64,000 nucleotides of DNA from Paracidovorax cattleyae. Lineage in GTDB: Bacteria; Pseudomonadota; Gammaproteobacteria; Burkholderiales; Burkholderiaceae_C. The DNA lies in contig NZ_FNJL01000023.1 of assembly GCF_900104515.1 (NCBI RefSeq), positions 1 to 64,000 on the forward strand. The letters are read 5' to 3'. Below the pieces are notes generated by a model. It was not told where the DNA came from. It was given only the letters and a program-made list of their open reading frames with translations, and searched no databases. A program made the translations under genes and the position numbers. Of this stretch, positions 1 through 9,582 are shown one piece after another; the stretch's first letter is position 1, and the number at the start of each line of letters is the position of its first letter.

Positions 1-47
1 GTCAAGGGTTTTTTCGCTTCTGCGGTCCAGGAAAACATGGCGTCTGG

Positions 48-374
48 CTAGAAAAGATCAAACTGGTCGGGCGCTTTTTGCGCGGGCTGGCGGCTCCGGC
101 CGTGGAAGGAAATGGCCCGTTCGTACTGCTTGTCGGTGAACTGGAAGATATGCACTTTGCCCCCGGCCGGCAAGGCCTGCTCCACCTGTCGGCAGAGCGT
201 GTCCACCTGGGCCTGGCTGGTGCAAAAGCGCAGGTAGACGCTGAACTGGCTCATCTGGAAACCTACGTCCAGCAAGGCATTGCGAAACCCCGTGGCCGCC
301 TTGCGTTCCGCCTTCGTGATCACGGGCAAATCGAACATCACTACCATCCACATCAGTCGGTACCCCGTCAGCAT
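48..374 (-). CDS. cas2: CRISPR-associated endoribonuclease Cas2
   Basis: The 108-residue product begins with a hydrophobic first strand (MWMVVMFDLPV) whose Asp is the conserved Cas2 metal-site acid. It continues with the KAERKAATGFRNALLDVGF region and SVYLRF, typical of type II Cas2. Cas2 dimers bridge two Cas1 dimers in the spacer-integration complex. The gene lies 38 bp after cas1 on the same strand, last in cas9-cas1-cas2. An AGGA motif 8 nt upstream supports the ATG at 374. Length is normal for the family. The 47 bases between its stop and the window edge show no CRISPR repeat, so the array must lie further left or elsewhere. Confidence 0.95.
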   Translation of the reverse strand: MLTGYRLMWMVVMFDLPVITKAERKAATGFRNALLDVGFQMSQFSVYLRFCTSQAQVDTLCRQVEQALPAGGKVHIFQFTDKQYERAISFHGRSRQPAQKAPDQFDLF

Positions 375-412
375 GGTTGCAATCCTGTCGCATGCGTCCG
401 TTCAGCGTCACT

Positions 413-1342
413 TCAATCGGGATCGAAGCTGCCCGCCAGCGATAGCGGCAATCCGGGCAGGGGAAGATCGAGTCGAAGCCGTTCCCCCAGATACACCTGG
501 GCCAGTGAAGTCGCCATGCGCTGCATGCACACCATGACGGGTGTCACGCCCTGCAGGGTCTGCATGTCGTCGTACAGCACGCGCACCAGGGCGCGCTTGG
601 TTTCGGGCGTGACGTGGGCCTCTCCGGCCCGCAGCAATTGCCAGACTTTGAGGTCCACCATCGGCCGAAATGGCTCCATCAGGTCGTCCACCAGCCGCAT
701 GGGATTGGCGTCGTTGCTGTGGTGCAGGCCCAGGCTGGGGTGCAGGCCGGCAGCCACCACGGCCCGGGCGGTGGCGGACCGTAGCACGGTGTAGCCGTAA
801 TTGAGCAAGGCATTCAGGCCATCGCCGTCCTGGTCGCGCCGGAAATCCGCACCGAACAGCAGGCCCCAGTAGCGCCGCGCCCCCTGCCCTTCGATGTTCT
901 CGGGATCACCGCTGCGCACCTTCCCCACCAGGGCCAGCAGCGGTGCCGTGGCGGCGCCTGCGGCCTCCAGCGCGGCGGCTTGCTGTTCCAGCTTGGCCTT
1001 CACCACGGTGGCCCAGAGGCGCTTGAGCAAGGGCAGGCCAGCGGCCAGTTGCGCTTCGATGCGCTTGGCCTGCACATGGTGGCCGTCGATGGACAACAGC
1101 ATGCCGACAGCATTGTGGTTGGCGCCACAGAGCACGAACGGAGCCCCGCGCTCGGCCAGGGCCACCAGCAGATTGTTGGTGTAGCTCAGGCCGTGGGCGT
1201 TGGCAATGACGGCGGCAATGTCATCCAGGGGGATCTGGCCGAGTTCCTTGCGTTCGCCCTCGGTGTCTCGCACGACGAGGAAGCCCCGATGCAAGAAGAG
1301 GTGCCGCCGGTCGTCCGCGATTTCGACGATGCGGCCGACCAT
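413..1342 (-). CDS. cas1: CRISPR-associated endonuclease/integrase Cas1
   Basis: This 309-residue type II Cas1 inserts new spacers together with Cas2. The metal-binding residues of the family are visible: Glu151 in ENIEGQGARRYW, His207/208 in GLHHSN, and the acidic cluster LVDDLMEPFRP around residues 218-227. The N-terminal beta domain (about 1-95) precedes an all-helical catalytic domain. The gene starts 6 bp after the cas9 stop, so the two are almost certainly co-transcribed and perhaps translationally coupled. No Csn2 or Cas4 is present, which places the locus in subtype II-C. All catalytic residues look intact. Confidence 0.96.
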   Translation of the reverse strand: MVGRIVEIADDRRHLFLHRGFLVVRDTEGERKELGQIPLDDIAAVIANAHGLSYTNNLLVALAERGAPFVLCGANHNAVGMLLSIDGHHVQAKRIEAQLAAGLPLLKRLWATVVKAKLEQQAAALEAAGAATAPLLALVGKVRSGDPENIEGQGARRYWGLLFGADFRRDQDGDGLNALLNYGYTVLRSATARAVVAAGLHPSLGLHHSNDANPMRLVDDLMEPFRPMVDLKVWQLLRAGEAHVTPETKRALVRVLYDDMQTLQGVTPVMVCMQRMATSLAQVYLGERLRLDLPLPGLPLSLAGSFDPD

Positions 1343-1348
1343 GGCGCG

Positions 1349-4300
1349 TCAGCCCTTGAACCCCGGATCGCGGAGTTCGCCGATGGGGGAGATGGTGACT
1401 TGGCGGGCCCTGGCTTTTTGGAAGGAACCAGCCATCTTGGAGACATAGGGCAAATCGCCGCTTCTGTTGCGGGCATCCACGTTGGCTTGGTTCACCTCTG
1501 ACATGAAGACCTGTCCCGCCGCAGACATCTTCGCGATGCGCAAAATTTGCAGGTTCCCATCACCTGTCTCCAGCCGCACGCTATCGCCAATCACCAGTCG
1601 CATGGCCAATGCCCGCCCATTCTGGCCTTGGGTCGGATGCCGCAACTGCCGCAGCCCTCCCTCCCGCACGATGCGATACGCATCGAAGGTGGAGATCACC
1701 TGCCCTTCCCACTTGCCCTTGTCATTGATGGTGATCTCGATGCAGTAATTGCTGCCGCCCACATAGCCCTTGTAGGGCAGCGGCCGGCCTTCGGCATCGA
1801 CTCCATGACGCTGGGGTTGGCGGGGCTCGGCGATGCGGATCAGGTTGCTGATCTCGCGCCCGGCACTGCCGTCTGCCTTGCGGCGCTGCCTGATGCGGCC
1901 GTCGCGCTGGATGCCGTAGCTGGTCTCTTCCATCATGGCGCCTTCGAAGCCGTGGTCGGGCTTGTGGCTGACCCAGATGTGGCGCACGGCGCGTTCCACA
2001 TGGGCGCGATAGGTGGGCCAGGGCAGCGGCATGTCTTCAACCAGGCGTGTCAAACCATCTTCACGCGCCTGCGCATTGGCCTGGGCGAAGCGCTGCATCA
2101 TGCGCTGGTCGGTCACGCCGATCACGCAGGCATCCACTGCATGGTGGCGGTGGTCGTTGCGGTTCTTCTCGCCGTCCAGGCCCAGCACATCGTTCAGGCC
2201 GAACTTGCCGCGCAGCAGTGCCGTCATCTGGCCCGGGATCACGCGCGTGGCACTGCCGGGGCACACCAGCCGCAGGTATTCAGCGGCCACGCGTGAGAGG
2301 TAGCGCGTGTCGTTGAGCGCGCGGGCCAGGAAGTCCTTGTCTTCGCCCAGCCAGCGTTCGTAGCCGTCGGGCGCGAAGCGGTAGCGCTTGCGCAGCGGCA
2401 TGCGCTCGGCGCGCTGCAGGATGCCGTCATAGCTCCAGCCATGGGCCTCGAAGTCGGCGCGGGCCTCCCAGGGCGTGCGGTTGCGCTTGATGCGGTTGGC
2501 TTCGCGCAGGGCCACTGTCCGGTTGTTCAGGCTGTCGTCCAGGGTCATCGAGAACGGCAGGATGTGTTCGATCTCCACGCGCTCGCCCAGCAGCATGGCG
2601 GCGCTGATCTGCACGCCGCTGTAGGGACAGCGGCGGTCTGCCGCATCGTGGCTCAACTCTTCCCACAAGATCCACTTCTGGATGTCGAGCGTGCGCACGC
2701 GCTCTTCGCTGATGCCCAGCACCTCGGCGATGGAGCGGCGGATGCGCGCGTTGCGCTTCTGGTTGTCCGCCTGCCGCTGCTGCGCTTCCAGCTTCTGCTC
2801 ACGGCTTTGCTTGAGGTCGCGCGCCAGTTCGATCACCACTTCGGCCGGCCGGCCATAGCGGCACATCAGCGCATTGACCACCACGCGCACCTGGTTCAGT
2901 CCGATATGGACGGTGGGGTTGGCGATCTTGCCGTAGCGCTCTTCGTCGTTGCGTGGGTTCTCCTTGGCAAACGCTACATGCCGCTGCAAGGCGCGACCGT
3001 AGTAGGGCAGTTGCTTGAAGGCGAAGACGGGCTTGATCTCCCCGGTGGAGGCGATGGTGCGCTCGCCGATGCGTTCCACTTCGTCCGCATCGTGCTCGAA
3101 GCTGAAGCCCAGATCGCTATGGTGCGCAAAGCCTGCCGCCTGCACGGCCTTGTCGTAGGTGATGACGTCGCGCTGCAGCTCCGGCACGATGCGCGCAAGC
3201 GCCGTCCGTCCCAGGCTGCCGTAGCCTTCCGGCAGGCCGGCATTGGCGATGGCCTGCGCCCGCGCCTCGTCCACGCCCGTGTGTTCCTGCAGCCAGGCGA
3301 TCAGGCGCGGCTCGCTTTCCTCGGTCATCAGCTGCGTAACGATCTCGTCCTGCAGCGCGGTGTCGAATCCGGCCCACAGCGGGCCGAACAAGTCCTTCTT
3401 GCCCAGCGCCGCAGTCGTGGCATTGCCCTTGAGGCCATCGCGCTTGGCGTCTTCCAGGTTGAAGAGGGCCGAAAAGCCCAGCGCCTTGCGCATGGCGGTG
3501 AAGGTCACCTTGGCCTGCTTCTCCAGCAGCGCCACGATCTGGTCGCGCTGCGCCAGGGTCAGCGCCTCTTCGCGCAACTCGTCATGCAGCACGCGCAGAT
3601 GATTCACTTCCTGGTAGATGCGGAAGCGCTGCGTGCTGGGCAGCGCCAGCAGGGCGCGCGGCTCCTCGGGCACCAGTGTGCAGCGGCCGGGCTGCACGGG
3701 TCGCAGCTTGCGCTGGTGCAGCAGGATGTCGCGCAACTCGGCGCGGGCCGCTTCGTTGAACAGCGCGGGGATGAATGCCGCCTGAGCGGCCCACAGTGCG
3801 TCGAATTCCTGCGCCACCATGGCTCGATCGACATACAGGTCATAGCGCTTGTCGATGCGTTTCTTGCCCTCGTCGGTAGTGAAAGGCGTTTCGCGGTAGC
3901 GGGCGCGCACGCCCTGGCCTTTCACGCCCTCGGGCTTGCGCTCCATGCGCACCTTCCAGAACCACTCGCCCACCGTGCGGCAGCCGGATTCGTGCATCTG
4001 CGCCCGCAACGTGCCGATGGCTTGCTTGAGCGCGCCGCTGTCGCTGTCCTTGCGGTCGGTCTTGCGGTTGCTCTGGAAACCCCGGCGCTGGTTCAGGTGG
4101 AACAGGGCCCGGCCGAATTCTTCCGGCTTGAGCGCGACCTCCAGCCCGCGGGCGCGCAGCTCGTAGGGATTTAGCTTCTCAAGTGCCTTGCGGGCTACCT
4201 CTTCCTGCGGAAAGAACCCATGCCGTTCCAGCGCGGCCAGCATGCGGGCCTTGCGCTTGAGCAGCCGATCACGCCGCCGTCGCATGGCGCGTGCGGCCCG

Positions 4301-4483
4301 GCGGGTGACGGCGAGGGACGATCCATCCTTGGGGTTGCGGCCATCGCTGAAGATGCGCACGCCAGCCTTGACGATGGCCGACGGACTGCCCGCAGTATCC
4401 AACCGGAAAAGGGCCCATCCCAGCGATGTGGACCCCAAATCAAGAGCAAGCCGATAGTGAACGCTCCCCCCAAGCATGTTCAT
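1349..4483 (-). CDS. cas9: type II-C CRISPR effector nuclease Cas9
   Basis: RNA-guided DNA nuclease of 1,044 residues, typical for II-C. Numbered from the start chosen here: RuvC-I Asp15 (LALDLGSTSLGWALF), an Arg-rich bridge helix about 61-90 (RAARAMRRRRDRLLKRKAR), RuvC-II Glu552 (VVIELARD), HNH with His640 (EIEHILPFS) and Asn653/654, and RuvC-III His781 and Asp784 (HRHHAVDA). All nuclease residues are present, so it should be catalytically active. The open frame reaches 4540, but the ATG at 4483 has AGGAAA seven bases upstream and sits below a TATACT promoter element; the extra 19 residues would span the promoter and leader. Heads the cas9-cas1-cas2 operon. PAM cannot be read from the sequence. 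Confidence 0.97.
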   Translation of the reverse strand: MNMLGGSVHYRLALDLGSTSLGWALFRLDTAGSPSAIVKAGVRIFSDGRNPKDGSSLAVTRRAARAMRRRRDRLLKRKARMLAALERHGFFPQEEVARKALEKLNPYELRARGLEVALKPEEFGRALFHLNQRRGFQSNRKTDRKDSDSGALKQAIGTLRAQMHESGCRTVGEWFWKVRMERKPEGVKGQGVRARYRETPFTTDEGKKRIDKRYDLYVDRAMVAQEFDALWAAQAAFIPALFNEAARAELRDILLHQRKLRPVQPGRCTLVPEEPRALLALPSTQRFRIYQEVNHLRVLHDELREEALTLAQRDQIVALLEKQAKVTFTAMRKALGFSALFNLEDAKRDGLKGNATTAALGKKDLFGPLWAGFDTALQDEIVTQLMTEESEPRLIAWLQEHTGVDEARAQAIANAGLPEGYGSLGRTALARIVPELQRDVITYDKAVQAAGFAHHSDLGFSFEHDADEVERIGERTIASTGEIKPVFAFKQLPYYGRALQRHVAFAKENPRNDEERYGKIANPTVHIGLNQVRVVVNALMCRYGRPAEVVIELARDLKQSREQKLEAQQRQADNQKRNARIRRSIAEVLGISEERVRTLDIQKWILWEELSHDAADRRCPYSGVQISAAMLLGERVEIEHILPFSMTLDDSLNNRTVALREANRIKRNRTPWEARADFEAHGWSYDGILQRAERMPLRKRYRFAPDGYERWLGEDKDFLARALNDTRYLSRVAAEYLRLVCPGSATRVIPGQMTALLRGKFGLNDVLGLDGEKNRNDHRHHAVDACVIGVTDQRMMQRFAQANAQAREDGLTRLVEDMPLPWPTYRAHVERAVRHIWVSHKPDHGFEGAMMEETSYGIQRDGRIRQRRKADGSAGREISNLIRIAEPRQPQRHGVDAEGRPLPYKGYVGGSNYCIEITINDKGKWEGQVISTFDAYRIVREGGLRQLRHPTQGQNGRALAMRLVIGDSVRLETGDGNLQILRIAKMSAAGQVFMSEVNQANVDARNRSGDLPYVSKMAGSFQKARARQVTISPIGELRDPGFKG

Positions 4484-4495
4484 AAAATTATTTCC

Positions 4496-4506
4496 TATAC
4501 GACACC
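4496..4506 (-). promoter_or_regulatory. putative self-target of the tracr-associated guide in the cas9 leader
   Basis: The minus-strand 11-mer GGTGTCGTATA lies between the predicted transcription start and the AGGAAA ribosome binding site of cas9. It matches plus-strand GGTGTCGTGTA at 4680-4690 in 10 of 11 positions, and the one difference would be a G:T wobble in an RNA:DNA hybrid. On the minus strand the site is followed by GGAAATAA, which would hold the PAM. Cas9 bound here would block the cas9 promoter or leader. Function is inferred, not shown. Confidence 0.4.
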
Positions 4507-4514
4507 AATTAGAC

Positions 4515-4542
4515 AGTATAGTTCCAACCCATCTACTCAAAG
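4515..4542 (-). promoter_or_regulatory. candidate cas9 operon promoter
   Basis: On the minus strand a -10-like TATACT (4520-4515) lies 16 bp below a weak -35-like CTTTGA (4542-4537). This predicts transcription starting near 4508, about 25 nt before the cas9 ATG at 4483. Just above the -35 is a 12-bp hairpin-like GCATTCAAATGC (4548-4559) that could bind a regulator. The -35 match is poor, so activation or weak basal transcription is possible. Confidence 0.45.
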
Positions 4543-4576
4543 AAAGGCATTCAAATGCTGAAAAGAAGAGTTGTCA

Positions 4577-4607
4577 GCGCATGGTTTGATCAGGCTCTGC
4601 CATGCGC
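4577..4607. repeat. 8-bp inverted repeat between cas9 and tracrRNA region
   Basis: GCGCATGG (4577-4584) and CCATGCGC (4600-4607) form a perfect inverted repeat around a 15-nt loop, upstream of the cas9 promoter. It may be an operator or a small RNA hairpin. No T-tract follows on either strand, so it is not a clear terminator. Confidence 0.45.
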
Positions 4608-4667
4608 GGTGAAGAACTCAGCCTCATTTGGTGCAGTTAATACATGTCATTTCCCCATTTGGCAAAT

Positions 4668-4740
4668 TTCAAATGCGAAGGTGTCGTGTATTTCCGGCTA
4701 GTGCGCATATCCCAGTGCTCTACGGCCAGATGCGCGATAG
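4668..4740 (+). other. guide-like and repeat-like 5' extension of the tracrRNA (tracr-L-like)
   Basis: Upstream of the candidate tracrRNA, bases 4703-4717 (GCGCATATCCCAGTG) are perfectly complementary to the anti-repeat arm at 4756-4770. Beyond a U/U mismatch, CUAG (4698-4701) can pair with CUGG. This is the geometry of a fused crRNA:tracrRNA. If the anti-repeat ends at GCTAAC, as the II-C-like tail suggests, the repeat-like arm starts near 4690. The preceding bases then sit in the guide position, and their last 11 (4680-4690) match the cas9 leader. In S. pyogenes a long tracrRNA form acts in this way. A promoter for the long form could not be identified with confidence; TTGGCA at 4659-4664 is one weak candidate -35. 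Confidence 0.45.
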
Positions 4741-4770
4741 ACTAGTGACACTTATCACTGGGATATGCGC
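4703..4770 (+). repeat. 15-bp perfect inverted repeat resembling a repeat:anti-repeat duplex
   Basis: GCGCATATCCCAGTG (4703-4717) and CACTGGGATATGCGC (4756-4770) are exact reverse complements separated by 38 nt. A perfect 15-bp pair next to cas9 and in front of a terminator hairpin is best explained as an orphan CRISPR-repeat-like sequence plus the tracrRNA anti-repeat. The true repeat cannot be confirmed because the array is outside the window. Confidence 0.7.
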
Positions 4771-4836
4771 TCTGGACGCTAACAAGCTGAAAGATGCACC
4801 AAATGGAAGGCCCCGCATGCGGGGCCTTCGTCTTTT
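4741..4836 (+). ncRNA. candidate tracrRNA for the type II-C Cas9
   Basis: The element has the order expected of a II-C tracrRNA: anti-repeat (about 4756-4784), then AAGCTGAAAGATGCACC (4785-4801), then a strong terminator hairpin with a T-rich tail. The middle part recalls the Neisseria meningitidis tracrRNA nexus, which carries CUGAAAAGAUGUGCC after its anti-repeat. It is transcribed divergently from cas9. The 5' end is uncertain: a short form might start in the loop between the inverted-repeat arms (TAGACT at 4738-4743 is a weak -10), and a long form further upstream. The call rests on structure and position, not on a known repeat. Confidence 0.65.
4807..4836 (+). terminator. rho-independent terminator of tracrRNA, possibly bidirectional
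   Basis: AAGGCCCCGCATGCGGGGCCTT is a 22-bp perfect palindrome (4807-4828) followed on the plus strand by CGTCTTTT. It closes the candidate tracrRNA. It lies 27 bp beyond the metH stop (minus strand), so it may also stop metH transcripts before they enter the CRISPR locus, although the minus-strand tail is less T-rich. Confidence 0.8.
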
Positions 4837-4863
4837 CCAGAGCCCAGCGCGGGGCTCGCAGTC

Positions 4864-7587
<2,724 letters not shown>

Positions 7588-7620
7588 GGGGCTCACCTGC
7601 GCGGACGGTGGGAAAGGACA

Positions 7621-7731
7621 GGTGAGCGTCGTTGGCATCGAATCTTCGGCACAGGCTCCGAGCCTGACGGCGCGCCCGCGGCGGTCGTGACCGACGCCGG
7701 CGGACGGGCCGCTGCAACGCTCCTCGGAGGG
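7621..7731 (-). ncRNA. SAH (S-adenosylhomocysteine) riboswitch
   Basis: The minus strand carries the conserved parts of the SAH riboswitch: CCGAGGAGCGTTGCAGCG at the 5' side, CAGGCTCGGAG in the middle, and GCCAACGACGCTCACC at the 3' side. GAGCG pairs with CGCTC, and CCGAG with CTCGG in the pseudoknotted core. The aptamer ends 34 nt before the metH ATG. In this family SAH binding turns the downstream gene on, which fits methionine synthase recycling the homocysteine made from SAH. Confidence 0.9.
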
Positions 7732-7738
7732 CGGGCGG

Positions 7739-7744
7739 ATTTTA
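7739..7744 (-). promoter_or_regulatory. candidate -10 element for the SAH riboswitch/metH transcript
   Basis: Minus-strand TAAAAT within GTTTAAAAT lies 8 bp before the riboswitch core in an otherwise very GC-rich stretch, so the RNA would start just at the aptamer. No convincing -35 was identified. Confidence 0.45.
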
Positions 7745-7783
7745 AACGGGGACGGCGGTGCGCCGCCGGGGAGGCCTCTGCGC

Positions 7784-7815
7784 CTAGCGCACAAGCAGGC
7801 TAGCGCACAGGCAGG
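7784..7815. repeat. 16-bp tandem duplication over the lipoprotein stop codon
   Basis: CTAGCGCACAAGCAGG (7784-7799) and CTAGCGCACAGGCAGG (7800-7815) are adjacent copies differing at one base. The second copy holds the last codons and stop of the minus-strand lipoprotein gene; the first is a non-coding copy just beyond it, including a second in-register TAG. Confidence 0.7.
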
Positions 7816-8567
7816 AACTGCAGGAAGGTGCCGCCCACCAGGTTCTGCACGTAGCTGATGGCCGCGCGGCGGTACTTCTCGGCCACCACGGCGGCCAGCA
7901 GGTCGAGCCGCGCGATGATCTTGCCGAACTCGCGCTCGAAGCTCACGTTGCGCACGCCGGGCGCCATCTCGTCGGCCAGCAGCAGCGGCCGGCCGTCGGG
8001 GCCCTGCCGCTGGGCAATGAGCCAGACGGCGATCTCCACGTTGCGCGCGGCGTTGTAGAGGTGCTGCGCGTCCAGCCCGTCGATCAGGAAGAAACGGGTC
8101 TTGCTGCCGTGGGCGGTGACGATCATGTCGGCCGTGGCGTGGATGACCGCGGCCACCCGGTCGCCCGTGAACTCGGGGCTGAGCGAGAAGGCCAGCGCGG
8201 CGATGTCGCGCCGCCCCTGCAGCGGCGCCCAGGGCTGGCGCTGCTCGATGGCGTCGCGCACGCGCTGGCCGGCCAGGATGCGGCCCGGCAGCTGGTCCGG
8301 CGCCTGGCCCTTGCGCCACTCGGCCGGGTTGCGGCGGTAGAGCTTGTCCATCAGCAGGTAGAGGCTGTCCAGGTTGGCGCGCATGCCCAGCGTGGCCATG
8401 CGGTTCACGTCGGACTGCGCCAGTTCCGTGGGCTCGATGTCGGCAGCCTGCACCTCGCCGCGCTCGGTGTGGGCCGGCGTCCCGCAGCCGGCCAGCAGGG
8501 CACCGGCCAGCGCACAGCCCTGCCCCAGCAGGCAGCGGCGGGAAAGGGGGGAGTCGGCCTTCGTCAT
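7800..8567 (-). CDS. putative lipoprotein of unknown function
   Basis: The 255-residue product starts with a charged n-region ([11 protein letters not shown]) and a hydrophobic segment ending in LLAGC, a lipobox, so it should be lipidated at Cys and anchored to a membrane facing the periplasm. The mature part is helix-rich and lacks motifs I recognise (for example [19 protein letters not shown] and [19 protein letters not shown]). The ATG at 8567 is chosen because it directly precedes the signal peptide; frame upstream of it has no such sequence. It lies upstream of the metH riboswitch on the same strand but is probably a separate transcription unit. Confidence 0.75.
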   Translation of the reverse strand: MTKADSPLSRRCLLGQGCALAGALLAGCGTPAHTERGEVQAADIEPTELAQSDVNRMATLGMRANLDSLYLLMDKLYRRNPAEWRKGQAPDQLPGRILAGQRVRDAIEQRQPWAPLQGRRDIAALAFSLSPEFTGDRVAAVIHATADMIVTAHGSKTRFFLIDGLDAQHLYNAARNVEIAVWLIAQRQGPDGRPLLLADEMAPGVRNVSFEREFGKIIARLDLLAAVVAEKYRRAAISYVQNLVGGTFLQFLPVR

Positions 8568-8778
8568 CACGTCGGGATTATGGGCAGGCGCCGGGCACCT
8601 CCTGCCCGGTGCCGTGCTGCAGCGCACCAAATGCAGGCGTTCCCCCGGCGGGACGCGGCACAGCGAACACCCTCCTTCTGCGGAAGATGGGCCTTCCGCC
8701 CGGGAATTCTGCTGGACCGGCAATGCTTTCCTGCTCCTGTTTTTGAGTCTGGCACGCAAATCGCTTTGACGTGGCCAC

Positions 8779-8789
8779 TGGTCTGACCT
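8779..8789. promoter_or_regulatory. GntR/FadR-type operator upstream of the regulator gene
   Basis: TGGTCTGACCT fits the FadR-subfamily half-site pattern TGGTnnnACCA except for the last base. It lies 25 bp before the regulator ATG at 8815, as expected for autoregulation and control of the ABC operon. TTGACG at 8766-8771 is a possible -35. Confidence 0.5.
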
Positions 8790-8814
8790 GTCAGGCCACC
8801 GAACCAACGAGCCC

Positions 8815-9582
8815 ATGCACCGCATCCCCTCCTCCGTCGCGCAGACGCTGCAGCAGCAGATCCTGAGCGGCCACTACGCCAGCGGCAGCCCGCTGCCCGC
8901 GCAGCGCGAACTGGCGCAGCGCCTGGGCATCAGCCGGGCCTCGCTGCGCGAGGCACTGTCGGTGCTGGAGACGCTGGGGCTGGTGGACATCCTGCCCGGC
9001 CGGGGCGTGATGGTGCGGGGCCCGCATGCCAGCGGCGAGCGCACGCACCGCGCCTTCGCCACGCCCGAAATGGGCACCCTCTCGCCGCGCCAGCTGATCG
9101 AGCTGCGGCTGGTGCTGGAACCTGGCTGGACGGCCCTGGCCGCCGTCCGCGCCGACACGGGCGCGCACCACCAACTGCAGTGGCTGCAACAGCAGCAGTC
9201 CGACGCGCTGCGGCGCAACGATCTGCTGAGCGCCGCCGAGGCGGACCTGCATTTCCACCTGCTGCTGGCGCAGCTGTCGGGCAACCCCGGCCTGATCGCC
9301 ATGGCCCGGCAGTTGGAACCGGCCATCGCGCACAGCCTGCGCCTGCCGTTCGCCCGCACGGGTGCCGACGACGAGCCCGCGCGCGAGCACGACGCCATCG
9401 TGCAGGCGCTGCGCGCGGGCGATGCCGCCGCCAGCGCCCAGGCCATGCACGCCCACCTGCTGTCGGCGGCGCGCCGCGGCGGCATCGACATGGATGCGCC
9501 GGAGCCCCCCGCGGCCGGCGCACCGGTTTCCTTTCGACTCGTTCCCCCCTCCCCCCGTTCCCCGAAGGAGTTTTCCCAATGA
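8815..9582 (+). CDS. GntR family (FadR/FCD subfamily) transcriptional regulator
   Basis: The 255-residue protein has an N-terminal winged helix (residues about 8-68; QRELAQRLGISRASLREAL, then GLVDILPGRGVMV) and a C-terminal FCD ligand domain with the ADLHFHLLLAQLSGN segment that usually supplies metal ligands. It likely senses a small acid or amino acid. Its stop overlaps the start of the next gene (ATGA at 9579-9582), so it is transcribed with the ABC transporter operon it probably controls. A FadR-like operator lies 25 bp upstream of its start. The effector is unknown. Confidence 0.85.
   Translation: MHRIPSSVAQTLQQQILSGHYASGSPLPAQRELAQRLGISRASLREALSVLETLGLVDILPGRGVMVRGPHASGERTHRAFATPEMGTLSPRQLIELRLVLEPGWTALAAVRADTGAHHQLQWLQQQQSDALRRNDLLSAAEADLHFHLLLAQLSGNPGLIAMARQLEPAIAHSLRLPFARTGADDEPAREHDAIVQALRAGDAAASAQAMHAHLLSAARRGGIDMDAPEPPAAGAPVSFRLVPPSPRSPKEFSQ

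Larger units (their letters stand above)
4625..4805. repeat. outer 11-bp inverted repeat enclosing the tracrRNA region
   Basis: CATTTGGTGCA (4625-4635) and TGCACCAAATG (4795-4805) are perfect reverse complements and flank the inner 15-bp inverted repeat at 4703-4770. In a long plus-strand RNA the left arm could pair with the part just 3' of the anti-repeat, giving an alternative fold to the functional tracrRNA tail. Confidence 0.5.

Noticed and set aside
1-47. CRISPR repeats at the left edge
   Set aside because: No sequence there resembles the repeat-like arm at 4690-4725 or repeats elsewhere in the window; the array must be outside.
4484-4540. Nineteen additional N-terminal residues of Cas9
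   Set aside because: They would be encoded by the promoter and leader; the ATG at 4483 has a proper AGGAAA site and directly precedes the RuvC-I segment.
7588-8319. N-terminal extension of the metH frame by 244 codons
   Set aside because: The extension runs through the SAH riboswitch and into the lipoprotein gene in another frame, and its sequence (Arg/Pro/Ala-rich) has no homology to MetH.
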